Positions 1 through 7,119 of a stretch of DNA of 64,000 nucleotides are shown here, one piece after another. A program made the translations under genes and the position numbers. The DNA comes from CAVXHQ01 sp963761735 (GTDB lineage Bacteria > Pseudomonadota > Alphaproteobacteria > Rhodobacterales > Rhodobacteraceae): the NCBI GenBank assembly GCA_963761735.1, contig CAVXHQ010000005.1, forward strand, positions 806,001-870,000, in the 5' to 3' direction. Numbering within the stretch: position 1 is the stretch's first letter; each line of letters starts with the position of its first letter. The notes below the pieces were generated by a model. That model was not told the DNA's origin. It made no database searches and worked only from the letters and a program-made list of their open reading frames with translations.

Positions 1-153
1 CGAGGGGCCGCGTCAGGGAAGTGCACAGGCGTTCGGCCCGTGTCCTCAGACCCTTGCGCCACCCGTTTGCCGTTCGCGCCTGTGCGTGGGCGGTGCCCTG
101 AATGCGCGCGCCCCGGGGTTTCCCCGCGTCGGGCGCCCAAAGAAAGAAGAATA

Positions 154-1437
154 ATGGATTTCGACATGTTGGGCCTTTCGCCCCGCCTTATCGCGGCACT
201 CGCCGAGCAGGGCATTACCGATCCCACACCGATTCAGGCGCAGGCGATTCCGCACGCGATGAATGGCCGCGACGTCATGGGCCTTGCCCAGACCGGCTCG
301 GGCAAGACGGCCGCCTTCGGCCTGCCGATGATCGACCGGCTGATGAAGGACGGCACCAAGCCGTCGCCGAAAAGCGCCAAGGCCCTGGTTCTGGCGCCGA
401 CGCGCGAACTGGCCGTGCAGATCGCCGCCAACCTCGAGGCCTATACCAAGGGCAGCCACCTGAAAGTGGCGCTGGTCTACGGCGGTGCCGGCATCGTCGG
501 CCAGATGCGCCGGATGGAGCGCGGCGTCAGCCTGCTGGTCGCCACGCCCGGTCGCCTGATCGACCTGATCGACCGTCGGGCCGTCAGCCTGTCCGAGACC
601 GAGTTCCTCGTGCTGGACGAGGCCGACCAGATGCTCGACATGGGGTTCATCCACGCGCTGCGCCGGATCGTGCCGCTGCTGGCCAAAGACCGTCAGACGA
701 TGCTGTTTTCGGCGACGATGCCGAAACAGATGGAAGAGCTGAGCCGCGCCTATCTGACCGATCCGGTCAAGGTGCAGGTGAACGCACCGGGCAAGCCGGT
801 CGAAAAGATCGAGCAGTCGGTGCATTTCGTGGCACAGGCGGCGAAGACCGACCTGCTGATCGAGCTGCTCGACGCGCACCGCGACGAGCTCGCGCTGGTG
901 TTCGGGCGGACCAAACATGGCTCGGAAAAGCTGAAGAAGCAGCTGGAAAACGCGGGCTACGCGGTCGACAGCATTCATGGCAACAAGAGCCAGGGTCAGC
1001 GGCAGCGTGCCCTCGATGCGTTCAAATCGGGCAAGGTGCGGGTTCTGGTGGCCACCGACGTGGCGGCGCGCGGTCTGGATATTCCGCAGGTGCGGCACGT
1101 CTATAACTATGACCTGCCGAACGTGGCCGAAAACTATGTCCACCGGATCGGGCGGACCGCGCGTGCCGGGGCGGACGGTGCGGCGATTGCATTCTGCGCA
1201 CCCGACGAGATGGTCGAGCTGAAGGACATCCAGAAGGCGATGAAGGCCGATATCCCCGTGGCCTCGGGCCGTCCGTGGGAAATGGTGCCCGGTCAGAAAA
1301 AGCGCCCCAACGGCGGCGGCGGTGGCGGCGGCCGCGGCCGCGGTGCCCCCCGGAACGGCGCGCCCAAGGCGCATGCGGGCAAGCCTGGCGGCGGCGGCAA
1401 TCGTCGGCGCAAGCCGGGCGGCCGTTCGGCGGCCTGA
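154..1437 (+). CDS. rhlE: DEAD-box ATP-dependent RNA helicase, RhlE type
   Basis: ATP-dependent RNA unwinding enzyme of 427 residues, probably acting in ribosome assembly or mRNA turnover. All helicase motifs are visible in order: Q motif (TPIQAQAIP), Walker A AQTGSGKT, PTREL, DEAD inside VLDEADQMLD, SAT inside LFSATMP, then ATDVAARGLDIP and HRIGRTARAG. The C-terminal tail is a Gly/Arg/Lys-rich low-complexity stretch, usual for RNA binding in this family. The reading frame is open back to base 40, but the ATG at 154 begins MDFDMLGLSPRL, which matches family N-termini and follows an AAGAAGA purine stretch. A hairpin terminator follows. The exact paralogue (RhlE or another RNA helicase) cannot be fixed from sequence alone. 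Confidence 0.95.
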   Translation: MDFDMLGLSPRLIAALAEQGITDPTPIQAQAIPHAMNGRDVMGLAQTGSGKTAAFGLPMIDRLMKDGTKPSPKSAKALVLAPTRELAVQIAANLEAYTKGSHLKVALVYGGAGIVGQMRRMERGVSLLVATPGRLIDLIDRRAVSLSETEFLVLDEADQMLDMGFIHALRRIVPLLAKDRQTMLFSATMPKQMEELSRAYLTDPVKVQVNAPGKPVEKIEQSVHFVAQAAKTDLLIELLDAHRDELALVFGRTKHGSEKLKKQLENAGYAVDSIHGNKSQGQRQRALDAFKSGKVRVLVATDVAARGLDIPQVRHVYNYDLPNVAENYVHRIGRTARAGADGAAIAFCAPDEMVELKDIQKAMKADIPVASGRPWEMVPGQKKRPNGGGGGGGRGRGAPRNGAPKAHAGKPGGGGNRRRKPGGRSAA

Positions 1438-1512
1438 CCCTGCGTTCCGGGGACGGCGCTGGTGCGTTCCGCACGCCGCCCCGCCCACCGTCCCCTCCGG
1501 GAGACGACGTCG

Positions 1513-1540
1513 AGGACGGTCCTGTCGGGGCCGTCCTTTT
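1513..1540 (+). terminator. Intrinsic terminator after the RNA helicase
   Basis: A 7-bp perfect stem, AGGACGG (1513-1519) with CCGTCCT (1531-1537), has an 11-nt loop and is followed by T residues. It lies 75 bases after the helicase stop codon. The tail is short, so termination strength is uncertain. Confidence 0.6.
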
Positions 1541-1647
1541 GCGTTGACGGGGTTCTGTGCGGTGGGCAAGCGTCGTCGTGACACGGGGTGCGCCGATCGA
1601 AGCGCCCAAAAGGTTCAATGCCGCGGTATGATGTGGTGCCGACTGCC

Positions 1648-2550
1648 CTAGAAAACCGCAATGAATGAAAGACAGGCGGCAACGAGCAGGCCCCAGACCG
1701 ACCACAGGCGACGGGTGGCAGCGTCGATATCGCAGGCGGTCAAGTCGCGGCGGCCCTGCGTATTCACGAAAGGGAAATCGCGCATCGTGCCGTCATAGCT
1801 GCGCGGTCCGGCCAGAGCCACGCCGATGGCCCGCGCCATCGCTGCCTCCGGCCAGCCTGCGTTGGGCGAGCGGTGATGGCGGGCGTCGGCGGCGATCTCG
1901 GCCCAGCTGCCGGACCCGGGCGCGGTAAGGCGGATCAGGACCGCGGTGAGGCGCGCGGGGACCAGATTGAGCAGATCGTCGAGCCGGGCCGCCGACCAGC
2001 CGAAGGCGGCATAGCGCGGCGTCAGATAGCCGACCATGCTGTCGGCGGTGTTCACCACCTTGTAGATCATCAATCCGGGAAGCCCCGCGACGGCGAACCA
2101 CACGACAGGGGCGACGACCCCGTCGGACAGGTTCTCGGCGGCACTTTCGATGGCCGAGCGGGCGATGTCGGAGGTGCTCATCGTGGCGGTGTCGCGGCTG
2201 ACGATCATCGCGACTTCGCTTCTGGCATCGGCGGTCGAGATGTCGAGGGCGCGGGCGACAGCGGTCACATGGTCGCTCAGCGAGCGTTGCGCCAGCAGGA
2301 TTGCACCGATCAGAACCTCGGCGATCTGGCCCGGCAGTGCCTGCAACAGCAGGCCGAGGCTGCCTGCGGCGCAGACCAGAAGGGTCGTGGCGAGGATGCC
2401 TTTGGCGCGGCGACGCGGGCCGGTGTTCAGGCAACGCCCGGCCCATGCGACGGCGTGGCCCATGATGACGGCCGGATGCGGGACGCGGGACCATAACCAG
2501 CGCGGCTCACCCAGCAGGGCGTCGAGCAGAAGGGCGGCGAGGAGCGTCAT
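1648..2550 (-). CDS. cobD: Adenosylcobinamide-phosphate synthase CobD/CbiB
   Basis: Inner-membrane enzyme that attaches the aminopropanol arm to adenosylcobyric acid in late cobalamin synthesis. The 300-residue protein starts MTLLAALLLDALLGEPRWLW, the standard CbiB N-terminus, followed by PHPAVIMGHAVAW. It keeps the family motifs ENLSDGVVAP and YKVVNTADSMVGY and has several hydrophobic segments. The frame is open to 2811, but the extra 87 residues look like out-of-frame cobC sequence, so the ATG at 2550 is chosen. It is the last gene of a minus-strand set after DUF1636 and cobC, 70 bases beyond the cobC stop. Confidence 0.93.
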   Translation of the reverse strand: MTLLAALLLDALLGEPRWLWSRVPHPAVIMGHAVAWAGRCLNTGPRRRAKGILATTLLVCAAGSLGLLLQALPGQIAEVLIGAILLAQRSLSDHVTAVARALDISTADARSEVAMIVSRDTATMSTSDIARSAIESAAENLSDGVVAPVVWFAVAGLPGLMIYKVVNTADSMVGYLTPRYAAFGWSAARLDDLLNLVPARLTAVLIRLTAPGSGSWAEIAADARHHRSPNAGWPEAAMARAIGVALAGPRSYDGTMRDFPFVNTQGRRDLTACDIDAATRRLWSVWGLLVAACLSFIAVF

Positions 2551-2620
2551 AACCGGGATATGGGGGTGACGCGCGCCTGCGGCGACGCCCCACCCGCCAT
2601 CCCCGGACCCATGCGATCCA

Positions 2621-3607
2621 TCATGCAAGCGCCCGTTGCAGCCGGTCCCACGCGGCGGCGGGCGGAATGCCGACGCGAAGCCAGTCGGTCGCATAGGGGA
2701 ACCGGCGGGTCCAGATCCGGTGCCGTGCCAGTTGGTCATGCAGATCTTCGGCCCGCGCCGACCGGTACAGACGGAAAAGGTCTGTTCCGCCCAACACGGT
2801 GCAGGATGCATCGGTCATCAGTGCATCGAGGCGGCCTGCGTCCTGCGTCAGCCGGGCACGGGTGCGGATTGCCCATGCGCCGTCCGACAGCGCCGCGGCA
2901 CCGATGGCCAGCGCCGGCCCGGCGACGGGCCAGGGGCCGAGGTGATCGGCGAGGGGCGCGACCGTCTCCGGCTGACCGATCGCGAAGCCCAGACGCATTC
3001 CGGCAAGGCCCCAGAACTTGCCAAAGCTCTTGAGCACCACGGTTCCCGGTCGTGCAGCCTCGGCGATACGGCTGTCGGCGGGGCATATGTCGCAAAAGCT
3101 TTCGTCGATGATGTCGAGCGGCAAGGCCGTTTCGGGCCGGGGCCAGAGGCGTCCGTCGGGGTTGTTGGGATGCACGACGACGCGGGCTGACGCCTCTGCC
3201 ACCCCTGTCACATCGTCGGTGACGGTCCATCCGTGAAACCGGAAGGCGGCGGCGTGTTCGTTATAGGTTGGCCCCGGAATCGCGACGATACCGGCCGGGG
3301 CAAGCAGCGGAAGCCGCGCGATCAGGGCCGAGGCGCCGGGGGCGGCGACGATCCGGGCGGCGGCGGGCACATGCCAGAAGGCGCGCGCCGCGTCGAGCAG
3401 CTGGCCTGCGGCATGGCTGTCGGGCAAGGCCGTCCAGCTGCCCGGGGGCAGGGAGGGCAGCGGGTAGGGCACGGGATTGATGCCCGTGGACAGATCGAGC
3501 CAGTCGGCGCGGTTGCCGCCGTACCACGCCGCCGCCGCGTCGAGGCCGCCGCCATGGTCGCGGATCGGCGCATCGGGCGTGTCGCCGGAGAGTGCGGTTG
3601 AGGACAT
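2621..3607 (-). CDS. cobC: Threonine-phosphate decarboxylase-like enzyme CobC (PLP-dependent)
   Basis: Fold-type I PLP enzyme, predicted to decarboxylate L-threonine phosphate to the aminopropanol phosphate used by CobD. The 328 residues contain DLSTGINPVPYPLP near the N-terminus, HPNNPDG in the middle and the PLP lysine region VVLKSFGKFWGLAGMRLG. The start at 3607 (MSSTALSGD) is preceded by CCGGAG at good spacing; an upstream in-frame ATG at 3700 lacks such support. It lies directly upstream of cobD, in the usual alphaproteobacterial pairing. Confidence 0.93.
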   Translation of the reverse strand: MSSTALSGDTPDAPIRDHGGGLDAAAAWYGGNRADWLDLSTGINPVPYPLPSLPPGSWTALPDSHAAGQLLDAARAFWHVPAAARIVAAPGASALIARLPLLAPAGIVAIPGPTYNEHAAAFRFHGWTVTDDVTGVAEASARVVVHPNNPDGRLWPRPETALPLDIIDESFCDICPADSRIAEAARPGTVVLKSFGKFWGLAGMRLGFAIGQPETVAPLADHLGPWPVAGPALAIGAAALSDGAWAIRTRARLTQDAGRLDALMTDASCTVLGGTDLFRLYRSARAEDLHDQLARHRIWTRRFPYATDWLRVGIPPAAAWDRLQRALA

Positions 3608-3724
3608 GGATGCTCCGGTCGGCGCGGGGGCTGTCTTGCGCGATTGATTGGGCCGGATCGATCGGGGGGCGGTTCGACCGGTCCGGGCCAACGAAATCAA
3701 CCGGATCGGCTCGATTGGTCCAGA

Positions 3725-4102
3725 TCAATCTGAGACGGGCAGTGGCGGGTGGCGCGTTACGAAGTGGCCTTTGACGGCCTGCGGCCAGGTTTTGTAGGGC
3801 ACCTGACCCGTCTCGCTTTGCGCATGCAGGGTGGCCCAGTCGACGATCGCCTGTGCATCGGTGTCGGTCGCCTCGAACCGGCCAAGGGTATAGGCCAGCT
3901 TGCCCTCGGCCTGCACGGCGACGTTGCAGCCGTGGCTGCACCCCATCAGGCACGACACCCGGCGGGTCCGCAGGCCGACAGCGCCCGTGGCCGCGGTTTC
4001 CACCCGCGACGCAAGCGCTTCGCCATCGGTGATCCCGGCGCCGCTCTCGGCCCAGCCGTCGCGTTTGCAGGTGTCGCAGATCGTGATCCAGGTGGTCATC
4101 AT
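3725..4102 (-). CDS. DUF1636 family metal- or iron-sulfur-binding protein
   Basis: A 125-residue DUF1636 protein, a thioredoxin-fold ferredoxin-like family often found with cobalamin genes. Cysteines sit as ICDTCKRDGW at the N-terminus and VSCLMGCSHGC in the middle, which fits a metal or 2Fe-2S site. The C-terminal half has the HFVTRHPPLP stretch. It is the first gene of the DUF1636-cobC-cobD set, with 117 bases before cobC. The start is ATG 4102 or the adjacent ATG 4099; GAGAGAC just upstream is a plausible ribosome-binding site. The function is not established; a role in metal supply for cobalamin is inferred from context. Confidence 0.85.
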   Translation of the reverse strand: MMTTWITICDTCKRDGWAESGAGITDGEALASRVETAATGAVGLRTRRVSCLMGCSHGCNVAVQAEGKLAYTLGRFEATDTDAQAIVDWATLHAQSETGQVPYKTWPQAVKGHFVTRHPPLPVSD

Positions 4103-4510
4103 GTCTCTCGTTTTCGGGCAGGCAGGTATGAAGAGCAGAGTGCGGATGCAAATACGAATCGCGCCGTTCAGGCAAGCGGACTTTGCCGGTCCGCAGGTGT
4201 CGGGGCCGGGTGTCGAGCGGTCGGAAGATCAACTGGTGGTTGTCTGCCCCGGGGGGACACCCGCGATGATGTGGTCGAATCCCGCTTTTTGCCCGGGGCA
4301 ATGAGAGAAAAATTGCCGACAAATGCGGAATATGCCTGCCGGAGGGTCACAGTGACGTTACGGTTAACCGCAGATTAATCTTTGTAGCAGGTGATAGGGA
4401 CAGGCCCGGCCGATCCAGTGGCGGTGTCCGAGAGCAGCGACCCGGCGTCAGCGTTTTTTTACCTGCTGATGAGTTTTAGTGATGGCCACCGTGGCCGGCG
4501 AGGCAAATCG
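4103..4510. promoter_or_regulatory. Intergenic region between divergent DUF1636 and receiver genes
   Basis: 408 bases without a convincing gene. It must hold promoters for the minus-strand DUF1636-cobC-cobD set and the plus-strand receiver gene. Two things stand out: a TTAA-N7-TTAA CtrA-type site at 4364-4378, and, read on the minus strand just before DUF1636, the sequence ATACCTGCCTGCC (within 4116-4140), which resembles the 3' half of a B12 box. The rest of a cobalamin riboswitch core is not recognisable. Confidence 0.4.
4364..4378 (+). promoter_or_regulatory. Candidate CtrA binding site, TTAA-N7-TTAA
   Basis: TTAA at 4364-4367 and TTAA at 4375-4378 are separated by exactly seven bases, the full CtrA consensus in alphaproteobacteria. 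It lies 133 bases before the start of the receiver-like gene at 4511. In this high-GC context a chance full match is uncommon. CtrA binding itself is an inference. Confidence 0.5.
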
Positions 4511-4876
4511 ATGAAGGTTCTGATTGTCGAAAGCAATGCCGACCTGGCAAAGGTCTGGCGGCGCCATCTTGAACGTCACGGGCTGACCGTTTCGGTCTGC
4601 CGGTGTTCCGATACGGCAGTGGCCCTGATCTCGGCGGTGCAGTTCGATGTGATCGTCCTCAATCTGGTGCTGTCCAAGGGATCGGCCCTCGCGGTGGCCG
4701 ATTACGTACAGTACCGCCATCCCCGCACGAACCTGATCTTCGTGACGGACACGACGTTCTTTTCGGACGGCTCGATCTTTTCGGTCACATCGAACGCGCG
4801 GGCCTTTGTCCGGACCGCGACGCCACCCGAGGATCTCGCGGCCATGGTCGAACACTATGGCGCCGCTGCGGGTTAG
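4511..4876 (+). CDS. Single-domain receiver-like protein lacking the phosphoacceptor Asp
   Basis: A 121-residue CheY-fold protein with no output domain. The first strand MKVLIVES and the fold pattern are intact, but where receivers carry the phosphorylated aspartate (VLLDLxLP) this protein has VLNLVLSKGSA, placing Asn at position 51. The conserved lysine region also reads ARAFVRTATPPEDL, without the usual KP. Phosphotransfer is therefore unlikely; it may work as a phosphorylation-independent adaptor. An upstream CtrA-type site suggests cell-cycle or motility-linked control. The start at ATG 4511 gives the canonical receiver N-terminus. A close family in Rhodobacteraceae is likely, but no function is known to me. 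Confidence 0.8.
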   Translation: MKVLIVESNADLAKVWRRHLERHGLTVSVCRCSDTAVALISAVQFDVIVLNLVLSKGSALAVADYVQYRHPRTNLIFVTDTTFFSDGSIFSVTSNARAFVRTATPPEDLAAMVEHYGAAAG

Positions 4877-4936
4877 GTCGCAGTGACCGGGAATGCGGCG
4901 GCGGGACCGACGGATGTCGGGTCGCCGCCGGCCGGA

Positions 4937-5518
4937 TTACGGACAGCGCACATAGATCTGAGGCGCGAAACCCAGCGCCGCCAGCACGAGAAGGCCCGGG
5001 TCGGGGCGATACACCGCCACCGGCTGGCGCAGGGTCGGTGACAGGATGACGCTTGCAGCCATGGCCGGTTCGGTCATCCCCAGAAAGGCGGTCTGGTGCA
5101 TGACGTCGAAGGACGGCTGATAGGCGTTTCGCGCCAGGTTTTCGTAGCGCACCGCAAATTGTGTCGTTTCGCCGTCCCGGGTCCGGCTGCGGGCCATATC
5201 GAACGAAAAGGGTGACGCACGGTCAATCATGACGGCCAGCGCGCGATCCGGGTCGCATCCCCGGTCCCGAAGGGTGCCGACGTCGATCGACGCCAGATCC
5301 AAGGCGATGGCGGGCGGCACCTCGAACCAGCGCCCGTCGATGCCGTTCAACAGGGCAGCGGCAGCGTCCACCATCTCGACATCATTCCCCGTCGACCCGG
5401 CTGGATCGAAAAGGGCGGCGGCGGCGGCAATCGCGTCGGCGTCCTGCGCTGTGGCGGGCAGGGCGGCGGCAAACAGACCAGTGCAGATCGCGGCGGTTTT
5501 CAGGGCAAATGACATCAT
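4937..5518 (-). CDS. Secreted protein of unknown function
   Basis: A 193-residue protein with a clear Sec signal peptide (LKTAAICTGLFAAALPATAQ, cleavage probably after ATAQ). The mature part has no motif I recognise; it contains two Cys residues, one in RDRGCDPDR and one at the C-terminal end (YVRCP). The frame begins with TTG-ATG-ATG; the ATG at 5518 is chosen because CCGGAG lies six bases upstream. It is convergent with the receiver gene and is followed on its upstream side by the hydroquinone reductase gene. The function is unknown. Confidence 0.7.
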   Translation of the reverse strand: MMSFALKTAAICTGLFAAALPATAQDADAIAAAAALFDPAGSTGNDVEMVDAAAALLNGIDGRWFEVPPAIALDLASIDVGTLRDRGCDPDRALAVMIDRASPFSFDMARSRTRDGETTQFAVRYENLARNAYQPSFDVMHQTAFLGMTEPAMAASVILSPTLRQPVAVYRPDPGLLVLAALGFAPQIYVRCP

Positions 5519-5583
5519 CAATATCTCCGGTTCGGGTCAATGAGAGGAGCCTACACCAAGGATGTCTGACCGTCTGTGCGGTT

Positions 5584-6570
5584 TTAGCCCCGCCCGTGCG
5601 GCGCGTCATAGTCGATATCGGGGCCGGTGGGCACGATCCGGTGCGGGTTTATGCTCTCGTGGCTGTAATAATAGTGGCGGGTGATGTGATCCAAATGCAC
5701 GAGATCCGAAATCGGACCCGCCGGCGTCTGCCACTGATACAGCTCGCGCGTGTGACCCCACAGGTTCGGAAAATCGACGATGCGGGCGCGGTTGCATTTG
5801 AAATGCCCATGATAGACCGGGTCGAACCGGATCAGCGTGGTAAACAGACGCCAGTCGGCCTCGGTCACCCGCTCGCCCATCAGATAGCGTCGCGTCGACA
5901 GCCGGTCCTCGAGCCAGTCCAGCGTGTCGAACAGCGGCGCCACGGCGGCATCGTAGGCGGCCTGCGTCGTGGCAAAGCCGGATTTGTAGACGCCGTTGTT
6001 GAGCGTATCGTAGATGCGGTCGTTCACCGGGGCGATGGCGTCGCGCAGGTCGGCGGGCCAATAGTCGTGCGTGTTGCCGGTCAGCCCGTCGAAGGCGCCG
6101 TTGAACATGCGGATGATCTCGGAGCTTTCGTTCGACACGATGGTGCCGGTTTCGGTGTCCCACAGGACCGGCACGGTCACCCGGCCCGAGACCTGCGGAT
6201 CGGCGCGGATATAGATGTCGCGCATGAAAGGCAGCCCGAACAGGCGGTCGCCGGTTGCGCCCTGAAAATCGGTACCGAACGTCCAGCCGTCCGACAGCAT
6301 GTCGGGATGCACCACCGAGACGCCGATATGATCCTCGAGGCCCTTGAGCCTGCGCAGGATCACAGTGCGATGCGCCCAGGGGCAGGCATGGCTGACATAA
6401 AGGTGATAGCGCCCGCTGGCAGGGGCAAAACCGCCCGTACCCGTCGGGCCGGGGCTGCCATCCGCCGTGATCCAGTTGCGATGGCCTGCGTCGTTGCGTC
6501 GAAATGCCCCGCCTGTCGACGCCGTGTCGATCCATCCGTCGTGCCAGACGCCGTCCACCAATTGTCCCAA
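5584..6570 (-). CDS. yqjG: Glutathionyl-hydroquinone reductase (GST superfamily, Xi class)
   Basis: Reduces glutathionyl-hydroquinones to free hydroquinones using glutathione. The 328-residue protein has the family catalytic motif CPWAHR with Cys63, followed by a GST C-terminal domain ending HESINPHRIVPTGP, which is characteristic. Other conserved stretches are VTVPVLWD and NESSEIIRMFN. The start codon is TTG at 6570, giving MGQLVDGVWHDGW, which matches family N-termini; AGGGAG lies upstream on the minus strand. It is transcribed away from the cobalamin operon promoter region. Confidence 0.93.
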   Translation of the reverse strand: MGQLVDGVWHDGWIDTASTGGAFRRNDAGHRNWITADGSPGPTGTGGFAPASGRYHLYVSHACPWAHRTVILRRLKGLEDHIGVSVVHPDMLSDGWTFGTDFQGATGDRLFGLPFMRDIYIRADPQVSGRVTVPVLWDTETGTIVSNESSEIIRMFNGAFDGLTGNTHDYWPADLRDAIAPVNDRIYDTLNNGVYKSGFATTQAAYDAAVAPLFDTLDWLEDRLSTRRYLMGERVTEADWRLFTTLIRFDPVYHGHFKCNRARIVDFPNLWGHTRELYQWQTPAGPISDLVHLDHITRHYYYSHESINPHRIVPTGPDIDYDAPHGRG

Positions 6571-6710
6571 TGCGCCGCTCCCTTTGTTTGCTCGCGAAAG
6601 ATAGCCTGCCGGGCCGCGCGCGAAAACCCGCAGCGGCTGCGCAGGACATTGCGCACGCGCGCACGGTGCCCGCGCGGTCGCATTTCCGCGCCCACCCGCC
6701 GTTTAACGAT

Positions 6711-6739
6711 TTGCGCCGCCCCCGTGCGCCCGGTATAGC
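6711..6739 (+). promoter_or_regulatory. Predicted housekeeping-sigma promoter of the cobalamin operon
   Basis: A -35 box TTGCGC (6711-6716) and a -10 box TATAGC (6734-6739) are separated by exactly 17 bases. This places the transcription start near 6746 and leaves a leader of about 130 bases before the first gene. Confidence 0.6.
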
Positions 6740-6764
6740 CGCACGGGACGATGCCTTCGGGCCG

Positions 6765-6876
6765 GAGAGGTGGCGAGACGCGGTCGACCCGTACGGGGAC
6801 CAAACGTCCCGCGTCGTCGAGACCCCGGCAGGTCCGGTGCACTCTCTGGCTGTATGTCCTAGCGATGGAGAGTGAA
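6765..6876 (+). promoter_or_regulatory. Structured leader with alternative pairings around the ribosome-binding site
   Basis: CACTCTC (6840-6846) is complementary to GAGAGTG (6868-6874), which overlaps the Shine-Dalgarno of the gene starting at 6877. The same CACTCTC can instead pair with GAGAGGTG (6765-6772) allowing one bulge. Between them, GACGCGG (6777-6783) pairs perfectly with CCGCGTC (6809-6815). The two exclusive pairings of one segment look like a translational switch. This is an inference from base pairing only; the ligand, if any, is unknown. Confidence 0.4.
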
Positions 6877-7119
6877 ATGCGCCGCCCCGTTCTGCCTCTT
6901 TTGACAGTGATGATCGGTGCCGCCGCGCCGGCATATGCGCATCCCGGCCATCTGGCCGATGTGGCGGGCCATGACCACTGGGTCGCGGGGGTCGCCATCG
7001 GTCTGGCCGTGCTGGCCGGTTTGTGGGGCGCGGTCGGGGGAAAACGCGCCGCAACCGCGCACGATGGCAGCCAGGTCGAAAACAGCGACGAACCCGGCGA
7101 AGGGGAGACGGCAGCATGA
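6877..7119 (+). CDS. DUF6732 family small membrane protein
   Basis: An 80-residue protein that opens the cobalamin operon. It has a signal peptide (MRRPVLPLLTVMIGAAAPAYA), then the family motif HPGHLADVAGHDHW, one hydrophobic helix (VAGVAIGLAVLAGLWGAV) and an acidic tail. The His-rich periplasmic segment could bind metal; I infer a possible cobalt link from position only. ATG 6877 is chosen because GGAGAG lies just upstream; an ATG at 6865 is also in frame. Its stop codon overlaps the cbiX start by four bases (ATGA), so the two are translationally coupled. Confidence 0.8.
   Translation: MRRPVLPLLTVMIGAAAPAYAHPGHLADVAGHDHWVAGVAIGLAVLAGLWGAVGGKRAATAHDGSQVENSDEPGEGETAA

Larger units (their letters stand above)
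6571..6876 (+). promoter_or_regulatory. Promoter and leader region of the cobalamin operon
   Basis: 306 bases between the divergent hydroquinone reductase and the first gene of the cobalamin operon. It contains a promoter at 6711-6739 and a roughly 130-nt leader with several stems described separately. No convincing open reading frame is seen, and no canonical cobalamin riboswitch core or B12 box is visible on the plus strand. Confidence 0.5.

Noticed and set aside
46..1584. Long minus-strand open frame opposite the RNA helicase
   Set aside because: Composition is Arg/His-rich and typical of an antisense shadow in GC-rich DNA; the plus strand has a clear helicase.
6746..6876. Canonical cobalamin riboswitch before the cobalamin operon
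   Set aside because: The conserved core blocks and B12 box are not visible on the plus strand; a GGACCTGCCGG on the minus strand is in the wrong orientation for the operon.
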